Shown here one piece after another: positions 48,458-56,559 of a stretch of 64,000 nt of DNA; the stretch's first letter is position 1; the number at the start of each line of letters is the position of its first letter. The translations under genes and the position numbers were made by a program. The stretch is taken from contig JOGW01000012.1 in assembly GCA_000721375.1 (NCBI GenBank), forward strand, positions 186,001 through 250,000. Direction: 5' to 3'. The stretch is from Streptomyces sp. NRRL B-3428. GTDB lineage: Bacteria > Actinomycetota > Actinomycetes > Streptomycetales > Streptomycetaceae. Below the pieces are notes generated by a model. The model was given only the letters and a program-made list of their open reading frames with translations, searched no databases and was not told where the DNA came from.

Positions 48458-49176
48458 CCTCCATAACGCTCCCGCAGATGTCCACGGAGACCCTCCCGCC
48501 CGTCATCGAACTGACCGGGGTGACGAAGTCGTACGACGGTGCTGTCCAAGCCCTTCGCGGAGTCGATCTGCGCATTCACCAGGGCGAGTTGGCGGCGATC
48601 GTCGGCCCGTCGGGCTCCGGGAAGTCCACGCTGCTCAACCTGATCGGCACCCTCGACCGGGCGACGACCGGGCGGGTCCGCGTCGCCGGACACGACGTGG
48701 GCGCGCTGAGCGATGCCAGGCTGTCGGCCCTGCGGGCCCGGCACATCGGCTTCGTCTTCCAGCACTTCCACCTGGCCGCGGGCCGCGACGCGGTCGACAA
48801 CGTCGCGGACGGACTGCTGTACGCGGGCGTCGCCCTCAAGGAACGCCGGGCCCGGGCGCGTACCACCCTGGAATCCGTACGCCTCGGCCACCGCCTCAAC
48901 CATCGGCCGCACCAGCTGTCGGGCGGTGAGAAGCAGCGCGTCGCCATCGCCCGCGCCCTGGTCGGCGACCCCGACCTGCTGCTCGCGGACGAGCCGACCG
49001 GGGCCCTGGACACAGCGTCGGGCGAGATCGTCATGGAGCTGCTCCATGAACTGCACCGCGCCGGCACCACGATCTGCGTGATCACGCACGACAACGAGAT
49101 CGCGGACTCGCTGCCCCGGCGCATCCGCGTCCGCGACGGCGAGATCGTCTCCGACACCACGGGGGTGCGCGCATGA
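48454..49176 (+). CDS. MacB-type ABC transporter ATPase
   Basis: A 240-residue ATPase of the LolD/MacB class: Walker A GPSGSGKST, signature LSGGEKQR and Walker B LLLADEPTGALD. Overlaps its neighbours by 4 bp each (ATGA). Drives the FtsX-type permease encoded next; probably exports a peptide or antimicrobial or senses envelope stress. Confidence 0.9.
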   Translation: MTSITLPQMSTETLPPVIELTGVTKSYDGAVQALRGVDLRIHQGELAAIVGPSGSGKSTLLNLIGTLDRATTGRVRVAGHDVGALSDARLSALRARHIGFVFQHFHLAAGRDAVDNVADGLLYAGVALKERRARARTTLESVRLGHRLNHRPHQLSGGEKQRVAIARALVGDPDLLLADEPTGALDTASGEIVMELLHELHRAGTTICVITHDNEIADSLPRRIRVRDGEIVSDTTGVRA

Positions 49177-50399
49177 GCACACATCGGGGCCCGAACGCTC
49201 ACGGCGATGCTGGGCCCCTGAGACCCGCCCGCCTGACCTGGATCGACATCCTGCGCACCGGAGCCGTTGGCCTGCGCGCCCGCCGCGCCCGGGTCGTCCT
49301 CTCCGCGCTCGGCATCGCGATCGGCATCGCCACGATGGTCGCCGTGGTCGGCCTCACCACCTCGAGCAAGGCCCATGTCATGGCCCAGCTGGACCGTCTG
49401 GGCACCAACCTGCTGACCGCGGACGCCATCGCGCCTCAGGAAGGGGATCCGGTCGCCGAACTGCCGAAGAACGCCGTCGCGATGGTCAAGCGCATCGGCC
49501 CGGTGGAGCAGGCCACCGACATGGGGCGGGTGGACGCCCAGGTCCGCCGCAGCGCGGCCGTACCGCCGGAACTCACCGCGGGCATCGGCACCCAGGCCGC
49601 CCGCCCCGACCTCCTAGACACCCTCAACGCCCGTATGGCACAGGGGAGATGGCTCGATCGGGCCTCCGAACGGATCCCGGCGGTAGTCCTCGGCAAGGTG
49701 GCCGCGGACCGGGTCGGGGTCTCCGCCCCCGGCGCGCGGATCATGATCGCCGAACGCGACTTCGTCGTGATCGGCATCCTCGACCGGGTCGAACTCGTCC
49801 CGGCTCTGGACCGGGTCGCGATGGTCGGCTTTCCCGCGGCCGAGCGGTACCTGGGCTTCAACGGCCACCCCACCACGCTGTTCGAGCGCTCATCGGACGC
49901 CTCCGTCGAGGCGGTACGGCAGGTACTCGGCCCCACCATCAATCCAGGCAGGGACGGCACGGTCAAGGTCTCCCGCCCCTCCGACGCCCTGGCCGCCAGA
50001 GCCGCGACGGACAAGGGCCTGACCACCCTGATGCTGGGCCTGGGTGCGGTGGCCCTGCTGGTGGGGGGTGTGGGCGTGGCCAACACCATGGTCATCTCGG
50101 TGCTCGAGCGACGAGCGGAGATCGGTCTGCGCCGGTCGCTCGGAGCGACCCGGGGCGCCGTCCGCCTGCAGTTCCTGACGGAGTCCCTGCTCCTGTCGGC
50201 GCTCGGCGGGGCGGTGGGTGCGGTGCTCGGCACGCTCGCCACCCTGACATTCGCCCATGCACAGCGATGGATACCGGTCGTGCCGCCCTCGTCCCTGGCG
50301 GGAGGCCTGGCGGCCACGCTCGTGATCGGAGCGCTGGCGGGCCTGTATCCGGCGATCAGGGCCTCGCGCCTGGACCCGACGGTGGCCCTGGCCGGCTGA
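49173..50399 (+). CDS. MacB/FtsX-type ABC permease
   Basis: A 408-residue permease with one N-terminal helix (about 36-60), a large extracytoplasmic MacB_PCD domain and three C-terminal helices (LMLGLGAVALLVGGVGVANT; a second after SLLLSALGG; a third near VIGALAGLYPAI). The conserved RRAEIGLRRSLGATRGAV loop is present. It completes the lipoprotein-adaptor-ATPase-permease operon. A good hairpin terminator follows. Confidence 0.9.
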   Translation: MSTHRGPNAHGDAGPLRPARLTWIDILRTGAVGLRARRARVVLSALGIAIGIATMVAVVGLTTSSKAHVMAQLDRLGTNLLTADAIAPQEGDPVAELPKNAVAMVKRIGPVEQATDMGRVDAQVRRSAAVPPELTAGIGTQAARPDLLDTLNARMAQGRWLDRASERIPAVVLGKVAADRVGVSAPGARIMIAERDFVVIGILDRVELVPALDRVAMVGFPAAERYLGFNGHPTTLFERSSDASVEAVRQVLGPTINPGRDGTVKVSRPSDALAARAATDKGLTTLMLGLGAVALLVGGVGVANTMVISVLERRAEIGLRRSLGATRGAVRLQFLTESLLLSALGGAVGAVLGTLATLTFAHAQRWIPVVPPSSLAGGLAATLVIGALAGLYPAIRASRLDPTVALAG

Positions 50400-50435
50400 T
50401 CCTGCGGGCTGCACCGATGCTCCCGTGAACAGAAC

Positions 50436-50467
50436 GCCCCTCCCTCCACAGCCTCGGAGGGAGGGGC
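50436..50467. terminator. Bidirectional terminator hairpin
   Basis: A perfect 12-bp inverted repeat (50436-50447 and 50456-50467, loop 8) lies between the convergent permease and acyl-CoA dehydrogenase genes. Confidence 0.85.
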
Positions 50468-50480
50468 AGTCCGAAACCGT

Positions 50481-51572
50481 CTACGGCGCCTGCAGATCCA
50501 CCAGTTCGGCCACCGCCTCGCGATGTGCCCCCGCCGACCCCAGCGCGATCGAGTCCGACTTGGCACGCTTCAGGTACAGGTGGACCGGGTGCTCCCAGGT
50601 CATCCCGATCCCGCCGTGCAACTGCACCGCCTCCTCGGCCGCGTGCACCGCGACCGGCGAGCAGTACGCCTGGGCCAGGGACGCGGCGAGGGGAGCCTCG
50701 TCGGAGCCGGTGGCCAGCGCGTCCGCCGCGTTGCGTGCGGCTGCGCGGGCGTGGACGGTCTCCAGCCACAGCTCCGCGAGGCGGTGCTTGAGCGACTGGA
50801 AGGAGCCGACGGGGCGGTTGAACTGGTTGCGGGTCTTCAGATACGTGACCGTCTCGGTCAAGCACCAGTCCGCGAGGCCGAGTTGCTCGGAGGCGAGCAA
50901 GGCCGCGCCCGCCGTGAGACCGCGCCGGACGGGCGCGGAGGCGTCCGCCGCGAGCAGTCGGCCCTGGGCGCCGGACAGCTGGACTGTCGCCAGCGGGCGG
51001 GTCAGGTCGAGCGGGGTCTGCGCGGTGAGCGAGACGCCCTCCGCCCCCGTGTCGACCGCATAGAGCCCGTTCGCCGTCGCCACCAGCAGCACATCGGCCG
51101 CCGTAGCGTCCGCCACCGCGGAGATCCGGCCCGTCAGCTGTCCGTCCGACGTCGTGAACCCTGCGTACGAAGTGGTCGGCGCCGTCGTCAGCGGCAGTGC
51201 GAGCACTCCGATGGAGCGCCCCGAAGCGAGGGCCTTGAGCAGCTCGTCGGCCGCCGGCGTGGCGCACCCGAGCAGCGTCTCCGTGGCGATGACGGCACTG
51301 GTCAGATATGGAACCGGGGCGACGAAGCGTCCCAACTCCTCCAGTACGACCGCCGCTTCACGCGCGCTCGCACCCTGGCCACCGAGCGACTCGGGGACCA
51401 GCAGTCCCGCGAGTCCCATGTCGGTGGCGAGGGTCTTCCACAGGTCGGGGTCGTGCGGCTGGTCGGACTCGGCGCGGGCCAGGACCTGCGCCGGGTCGCA
51501 GCGGTCGGTCAGCAACGAGCGGACCGCCGAACGGAGTTCGTCCTCGGTCTCCGAGTACAGCAGATCGCTCAT
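50481..51572 (-). CDS. Acyl-CoA dehydrogenase, short subunit
   Basis: Flavin-dependent acyl-CoA dehydrogenase, 363 residues. N-terminal helical domain (DMGLAGLLVPESLGGQGAS), a middle beta domain and a C-terminal domain (QFNRPVGSFQSLKHRLAELW; QLHGGIGMTWEHPVHLY). It is shorter than usual and paired with a second, distinct acyl-CoA dehydrogenase by a 4-bp overlap. That matches alpha2beta2 enzymes such as mycobacterial FadE pairs for steroid side chains. Last gene of a three-gene operon. Confidence 0.87.
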   Translation of the reverse strand: MSDLLYSETEDELRSAVRSLLTDRCDPAQVLARAESDQPHDPDLWKTLATDMGLAGLLVPESLGGQGASAREAAVVLEELGRFVAPVPYLTSAVIATETLLGCATPAADELLKALASGRSIGVLALPLTTAPTTSYAGFTTSDGQLTGRISAVADATAADVLLVATANGLYAVDTGAEGVSLTAQTPLDLTRPLATVQLSGAQGRLLAADASAPVRRGLTAGAALLASEQLGLADWCLTETVTYLKTRNQFNRPVGSFQSLKHRLAELWLETVHARAAARNAADALATGSDEAPLAASLAQAYCSPVAVHAAEEAVQLHGGIGMTWEHPVHLYLKRAKSDSIALGSAGAHREAVAELVDLQAP

Positions 51573-52750
51573 CGAGCCAGGTCCTTCCAGGCGACGTCCT
51601 TGTCGGTACGCGGTTCCGAGGGCAGGCCGAGCACCCGCTCGGCGACGATGTTGAGCAGCACCTCGCTGGTGCCGCCCTCGATGCTGTTGCCCTTGGAGCG
51701 CAGATAGCGGTAGCCCGCCTCACGGCCCACAAAGTCCACCAGCTCCGGCCTGCGCATGGTCCAGTCGTCGTACAACAGGCCTTCCTCGCCCAGGAGTTCG
51801 ACCTCCAGACCGCTGATCTCCTGGTTGAGGCGCGCGAAGGTGAGCTTCATGCCCGAGCCCTCGGGACCGGGCTGACCGGCCACCAGCTGCTGCCGCAGCC
51901 GTTCGCCGCTGAGGCGGGCGACCTCGGCCTCCACCCACAGCTCGACGAGCCGCTGGTGCAGATCGCGGGTGCGCAGTTCGGGGCGCTCGCGCCAGGCGGC
52001 GGCGACCGGCCCGATCATGCCGCCCTCACGCGGAAGGCGCATGCCGCCGATGGCGACGCGCTCGTTCATCAGCGTGGTCTGGGCGACCTTCCAGCCGTCG
52101 CCGATCTCACCGAGGCGGTGGGCGTCGGGAATCCGGACGTCGGTGAGGAAGACCTCGTTGAACTCGGCCTCACCGGTGATCTGCCGCAGCGGCCGCACCT
52201 CGACGCCGGGGTCGGTCATATCGCACACGAAGTACGTGATGCCGCGGTGCTTGGGCAGGTCCGGGTCGGTGCGGGCGATGAGGATGGCCCAGCGCGCGTT
52301 GTGCGCGTTGGACGTCCACACCTTCTGCCCGGTGACGATCCAGTCTTCGCCGTCCCGTACGGCACGGGTCCCGAGGGCGGCGAGGTCGGATCCGGCGCCG
52401 GGCTCGCTGAACAGCTGGCACCAGACCTCCTCACCGCGCCACAGCGGCCCGAGGAAACGCTGCTTCTGCTCATCGGTGCCGAACGCGAGGATCGTCGGCG
52501 CCGCCATCCCGAGCCCGATGCCGATCCGCCGGGGATCGTTGTCGGGCGCGCCCGCCGCCTCCAGCCCGGCATCGACCACGGCCTGCAGTGAGCGGGGTGC
52601 GCCCAGACCGCCGAGGCCTTCCGGGTAGTGCACCCAGGCGAGCCCCGCCTCGAAGCGCGCCTTGAGGAAGTCCTCGCGCGCGGTCGTGGCGGGCGGGTTG
52701 GCGGCCAGGAATTCCTGTGTACGCGTGGTCAGTTCGGCAGCGTCCGTCAT
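51569..52750 (-). CDS. Acyl-CoA dehydrogenase, long subunit
   Basis: A 393-residue acyl-CoA dehydrogenase. The flavin and substrate motifs QLFSEPGAGSDLA, KVWTSNAHNARW and GGTSEVLLN are intact. It overlaps both its neighbours by 4 bp. With the shorter partner it probably forms a heterotetramer that desaturates an acyl-CoA, passing electrons to ETF. Substrate unknown. Confidence 0.9.
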   Translation of the reverse strand: MTDAAELTTRTQEFLAANPPATTAREDFLKARFEAGLAWVHYPEGLGGLGAPRSLQAVVDAGLEAAGAPDNDPRRIGIGLGMAAPTILAFGTDEQKQRFLGPLWRGEEVWCQLFSEPGAGSDLAALGTRAVRDGEDWIVTGQKVWTSNAHNARWAILIARTDPDLPKHRGITYFVCDMTDPGVEVRPLRQITGEAEFNEVFLTDVRIPDAHRLGEIGDGWKVAQTTLMNERVAIGGMRLPREGGMIGPVAAAWRERPELRTRDLHQRLVELWVEAEVARLSGERLRQQLVAGQPGPEGSGMKLTFARLNQEISGLEVELLGEEGLLYDDWTMRRPELVDFVGREAGYRYLRSKGNSIEGGTSEVLLNIVAERVLGLPSEPRTDKDVAWKDLAR

Positions 52751-53715
52751 GCCTGCGCCCCTTCCGGTACGACGGCCACTCGGCCGGTGGTGAGCCCGTC
52801 GGCGAGCCGCTGCACGGCGTCGGCCGCTCCTGACAGGGGCACCCGCTCGCTGATCAGCGGCTTGATCGCGCCCTTGGCGGCGAGCTCGGTGAGCTGCTCA
52901 TGGCAACGCAGCACCGCCGCCGGGTCCTTGGTGTTGTACAGACCCCAGTGCAGGCCCATGATCGAGTAGTTCTTGATGAGGGCGTGGTTCAGCCCCGGCG
53001 CCGGTACGGAACCGCTGGCGAACCCGACGAGGACGATCCGCCCCTCGAACGCCACGCACTTGGCGGACTGCGCATAGGCCTCGCCGCCCACCGGGTCGTA
53101 GACCACATCCACGCCGCGGCCGCCCGTGGCCTCCTTGACGGAGGCGATCACGTCGTCGCCGCGCCGGTCGATCACCACGTCGCAGCCGAGCTCCTCGGCG
53201 ACCCGTACCTTCTCCGGGCCGCCGACCACGCCGATGACCCGCGCACCGGCCGCCTTGCCGAGCTGCACCGCCGCGCTGCCGACGCCTCCCGCGGCGGCGT
53301 GCACGAGCAGGGTCTCGCCCGCCTGAAGATGCGCCCTGCGGTGCAGACCGAACCAGCCCGTCTGATAACCGATGTGCAGCGCGGCCGCCTCGGCGTCGTC
53401 GAGGGAGTCGGGCGCGGCAAGCACGGCCGCCTCGTCCACCAGGGCGTACTCGGCGAAACCGCCGTACGGGAGCGCGGGGTTGGCGATGATCCGCCGGCCG
53501 TCCTCGGTCTCGCCGCAGATCTCGACACCCGGGGTGAACGGCAGCGGCGGCCGCATCTGGTATTGGCCGCGGCAAAGGAGCGCGTCCGGGAAGTTGATGT
53601 TGGCTGCCCGCACCTTGACGAGCAGCTGCCCGTCGCCGGGCGTGGGGGTGGCCACCTCGTCGAGACGCATCACCTCCGCCGGCTCACCGTTCTCGTGCAC
53701 TCGCCATGCCTGCAT
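52747..53715 (-). CDS. NADPH:quinone oxidoreductase (MDR family)
   Basis: Zinc-free medium-chain dehydrogenase/reductase, 322 residues. The NADPH-binding motif AAAGGVGSAAVQLG and the quinone-oxidoreductase strand GYQTGWFGLHRRA are clear. No catalytic zinc ligands are seen. First gene of the operon; GTGGAGG lies six bases before the ATG. Confidence 0.88.
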   Translation of the reverse strand: MQAWRVHENGEPAEVMRLDEVATPTPGDGQLLVKVRAANINFPDALLCRGQYQMRPPLPFTPGVEICGETEDGRRIIANPALPYGGFAEYALVDEAAVLAAPDSLDDAEAAALHIGYQTGWFGLHRRAHLQAGETLLVHAAAGGVGSAAVQLGKAAGARVIGVVGGPEKVRVAEELGCDVVIDRRGDDVIASVKEATGGRGVDVVYDPVGGEAYAQSAKCVAFEGRIVLVGFASGSVPAPGLNHALIKNYSIMGLHWGLYNTKDPAAVLRCHEQLTELAAKGAIKPLISERVPLSGAADAVQRLADGLTTGRVAVVPEGAQA

Positions 53716-53758
53716 GCGGGGCCTCCACAGAGGGGGTGGACAGTCTCCAGCGCATACT

Positions 53759-53770
53759 AAGCGGTCGCTT
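53759..53770. promoter_or_regulatory. Palindromic operator candidate before acyl-CoA dehydrogenase operon
   Basis: AAGCGGTCGCTT, arms AAGCG and CGCTT. On the minus strand it directly precedes a TAGTAT -10-like hexamer, 44 bp upstream of the quinone oxidoreductase ATG. A TetR-type repressor site is a reasonable guess; no TetR gene is nearby. Confidence 0.4.
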
Positions 53771-53822
53771 GCCTTCAGGGAACGGCCCGGCCAAGACTTT
53801 CCCGCGTACGCGAGCAGCGCGC

Positions 53823-54431
53823 TCAGTCCCCCGAGGCCTTCTTCGGCTTGGCCCGCACATGCATCCGCTCCCCCTGCGGCCCGAACAGGCTGAGCATCTC
53901 CACGGGCCCGTCCACCGCGTCGAACCAGTGCGGCACCCGCGTATCGAACTCGGCCGCCTCACCGGGACCGAGCACCACATCGTGATGGGCGAGCTTGAGG
54001 CGCAGCCTGCCGGAGATGATGTACAGCCACTCGTAACCCTCGTGCGTGCGCTGCTCGGCATGCTCGTTCTTGGGGTCCGGCGCTTCGATGATGACCTTGT
54101 AGGCCTGCAGTCCGCCCGGCTGTCCGCCCAGCGACAGATGGGTCCGGTTGTGGCGCACGATCGGCTTGGAGCGCACCCGCGGATCACCGACCTCCGGTGC
54201 GCCGACCAGTTCGTCCAGCGGCACCTGATGGGCGCGGGCGATCGGCAGCAGCAGTTCGAGGCTGGGCTTGCGATGGCCCGACTCCAGGCGGGACAGCGTG
54301 CTCACCGAGATCCCGGTCGCCTCGGAGAGTCCGGCCAGAGTGGAACCGCGGTCCTTGCGGATACCGCGCAGCCTGGCGCCCACCTCGGCAAGGACCGCGT
54401 CCGTCTCCTCGACACCCTCGGGTTCGGACAT
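53823..54431 (-). CDS. XRE-family regulator with C-terminal cupin
   Basis: A 202-residue regulator. The XRE helix-turn-helix covers about 13-75 (LRGIRKDRGSTLAGLSEATG; STLSRLESGHRKPS). A cupin sensing domain covers about 110-195 (THEGYEWLYIISGRLRL; LGPGEAAEFDTRVPHWF). Divergent from the flavoprotein gene across an 88-bp gap that carries an inverted repeat, suggesting control of both. Confidence 0.88.
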   Translation of the reverse strand: MSEPEGVEETDAVLAEVGARLRGIRKDRGSTLAGLSEATGISVSTLSRLESGHRKPSLELLLPIARAHQVPLDELVGAPEVGDPRVRSKPIVRHNRTHLSLGGQPGGLQAYKVIIEAPDPKNEHAEQRTHEGYEWLYIISGRLRLKLAHHDVVLGPGEAAEFDTRVPHWFDAVDGPVEMLSLFGPQGERMHVRAKPKKASGD

Positions 54432-54459
54432 CGCAGGCTCCCTCGGCTTTTGCGGTTAC

Positions 54460-54475
54460 GGCAACATTGTTTGCC
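54460..54475. promoter_or_regulatory. Inverted repeat between XRE-cupin gene and flavoprotein gene
   Basis: GGCAA-N6-TTGCC in the middle of the 88-bp divergent gap. Likely the binding site of the XRE-cupin regulator. Confidence 0.45.
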
Positions 54476-54519
54476 CATTCTGCCGTACCGGGCGCACAGT
54501 CGCAGCGGAGGTGGTCGTG

Positions 54520-55554
54520 ATGACCCGAAGCACCAAGGCCGAGCGGCAGACGTACGACGTGGTGGTTGTCGGAGGCGGAACAGCGGGACTGAGCGCGGCG
54601 CTCGGGCTCGGCCGCAGCCGGCGCAGCGTCCTGGTGGTCGACGCGGGTGAACCCCGTAACGCGCCCGCCGCCCATATGCACGGTTATCTGTCGCGTGACG
54701 GCATGCCGCCCGCTCAGTTCCTGGCGATCGGACGCAAGGAGGTCGAGAAGTACGGCGTGGAGATCGTTTCCGGCCGTGTGACGAAGGTCGAGCCGGACGC
54801 CGCGGGCGAGGTCGACGTGACGCTCGCCGACGGGACCGTGGTGCACGGCAGGCGCGCGGTCGTCGCCACCGGTCTCGTCGACGAACTGCCGCAGATCAAG
54901 GGCCTCGCGGAGCGCTGGGGCCACGATGTCCTGCACTGCCCCTACTGCCATGGATACGAGGTACGGGACCAGGCCTTCGGTGTGATCGCCGGTCGCGAGA
55001 TGGGCGCCCACCAGGCGTTGCTCGTCACCCAGTGGTCGCAGGACGTGACCCTCTTCCTGCACCAGGTCGAGGAGCTGCCCGAGGAGCAGTGGCAGCAGCT
55101 GGCCGCCGCGGGGGTCCGGGTCGTGTCGGGCGAGGTGGCCGAAGTGCTCGTCGAGGAGGACCGGTTGACGGGGGTGCGGCTCGCGAGCGGTGAGGTCTTC
55201 GCACGGGAGGTCCTGTTCACGGCCACCCGCCCCAAGCCCCGTACGGACATGATCCCCGGCCTGAGCGGTGACGCCGTGACGGAGACACCGTTCGGGCCGT
55301 ATCCCGCGGTGGACGAGATGGGGCGCAGCCGGATTCCCGGGGTGTGGGTGGTGGGCAATGCGATGAGCCCCATGGAGATCGTCGTCAGTTCGGCCGCGCT
55401 CGGCTACCGGGCGGGCACGATGATCAACGCGGAGCTGACCTTCGGCGATCTGGCCCGGGCCGCCGAGGAGCGCCGGGCCGGCGGGTTCACACCCGAGGCG
55501 GAGCGTGAGGTGTGCGAGGCGACCACGGCGGAACGCCGCCACGGGCTGGGCTGA
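54520..55554 (+). CDS. Thioredoxin-reductase-like FAD/NAD(P) oxidoreductase
   Basis: A 344-residue flavoprotein with the thioredoxin reductase fold. FAD motif VVVGGGTAGLSAALGLG at about 14-30, redox-active CPYC in LHCPYCHGYE, and a C-terminal FAD motif GVWVVGNAMSP. Its CPYC differs from the CATC/CAVC of housekeeping TrxB, and a non-TrxB substrate is probable. GGAGG lies eight bases before the ATG. Paired with the divergent XRE-cupin regulator. Confidence 0.88.
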   Translation: MTRSTKAERQTYDVVVVGGGTAGLSAALGLGRSRRSVLVVDAGEPRNAPAAHMHGYLSRDGMPPAQFLAIGRKEVEKYGVEIVSGRVTKVEPDAAGEVDVTLADGTVVHGRRAVVATGLVDELPQIKGLAERWGHDVLHCPYCHGYEVRDQAFGVIAGREMGAHQALLVTQWSQDVTLFLHQVEELPEEQWQQLAAAGVRVVSGEVAEVLVEEDRLTGVRLASGEVFAREVLFTATRPKPRTDMIPGLSGDAVTETPFGPYPAVDEMGRSRIPGVWVVGNAMSPMEIVVSSAALGYRAGTMINAELTFGDLARAAEERRAGGFTPEAEREVCEATTAERRHGLG

Positions 55555-55646
55555 GACGGGGAGTTGCGTACGAGTGGTGTGCACGGGCCGCGGCTGTGGA
55601 GCTTCGCCTATGGAGCTTTGCGGCCCACCCGTGTATCGATGCGCCC

Positions 55647-56537
55647 ATGACGGACGCAGCCACGCCCCCGGGCCTTCCCACCCCTCCCCCGCTCGGCGAG
55701 AGCGCACTGCCACCGGGCACGTACGACGGGGTCACCGTCCTGGTGACCGGTGGCGGCACGGGCCTCGGCAAGGCGGTCGCGGCCGAATTCGCCCGCCTGG
55801 GCGCCGACTTGGTGATCGCTAGCCGCAAGGCCGAGCACCTCAAGGCGGCCGAGGACGAGCTGTCGGCGCTGGGCGGCCGCGTGCTCACCGCGGCCTGCGA
55901 CATCCGCGACCCCGACCGCATCGCCGAGGTCTTCGAGCTGGCCGCGGAGGCGTACGGCCTGCCGCAGGTCCTCATCAACAACGCGGCGGCGAACTTCCCC
56001 GTCCCCGCCGAGGACATGTCCCCGAACGCCTGGCGCTCGGTCGTGGACATCACGCTGACCGGCACGTACTTCATGGCCCGCGAGTTCGGCCGCCGCCATC
56101 TCGCGGCCCGCACCCCTGGCTCGATCGTCAACGTCGGCGCCTCGTACGCCTGGACCGGCGGTCCCGGGTACGCGCACAGCGCGGCCGCGAAGGCCGGGGT
56201 GAAGAACCTGGTCGAGACGCTGGCGGTCGAGTGGGGACCGTACGGCATCCAGGTCAACGGGCTGGTCCCCGGCCTGATGCCGCACGAGGACATGACCGCC
56301 GACATCCGCGCGAACCTCGACCGCGTACGGGCCGCGGACGTCCGTCAGCCCGCGCTGAGGGTGGGCGCCCCCCGCGAGCTGGGCTGGGCGGCGACCTTCC
56401 TGGCCTCCCCGTACGCCCGATTCATCAGCGGCCACACGCTGGTGGTGGACGGGGCGAACTGGCAGCGGCGCGATCTGGTGACGCCCGAAGTGGTGCCGAT
56501 ACGGGAGCAGTTGGGGCGGGGCCCGTTCGGCGGCTGA
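55647..56537 (+). CDS. SDR oxidoreductase, 2,4-dienoyl-CoA-reductase-like
   Basis: A 296-residue short-chain dehydrogenase. Cofactor motif VTGGGTGLGKA, NNAAANF strand and C-terminal SGHTLVVDGANW. The usual catalytic Tyr of YxxxK is replaced by Ser (AHSAAAKAGV), the pattern of 2,4-dienoyl-CoA reductases, where the Lys is kept and the Tyr lost. The ATG at 55647 has no clear ribosome site. It is near an enoyl-CoA hydratase gene with dienoyl-CoA isomerase-like residues, so an auxiliary role in beta-oxidation of unsaturated acyl chains fits. Confidence 0.85.
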   Translation: MTDAATPPGLPTPPPLGESALPPGTYDGVTVLVTGGGTGLGKAVAAEFARLGADLVIASRKAEHLKAAEDELSALGGRVLTAACDIRDPDRIAEVFELAAEAYGLPQVLINNAAANFPVPAEDMSPNAWRSVVDITLTGTYFMAREFGRRHLAARTPGSIVNVGASYAWTGGPGYAHSAAAKAGVKNLVETLAVEWGPYGIQVNGLVPGLMPHEDMTADIRANLDRVRAADVRQPALRVGAPRELGWAATFLASPYARFISGHTLVVDGANWQRRDLVTPEVVPIREQLGRGPFGG

Positions 56538-56559
56538 CCGCGCACGCGCACTGCCGCGC

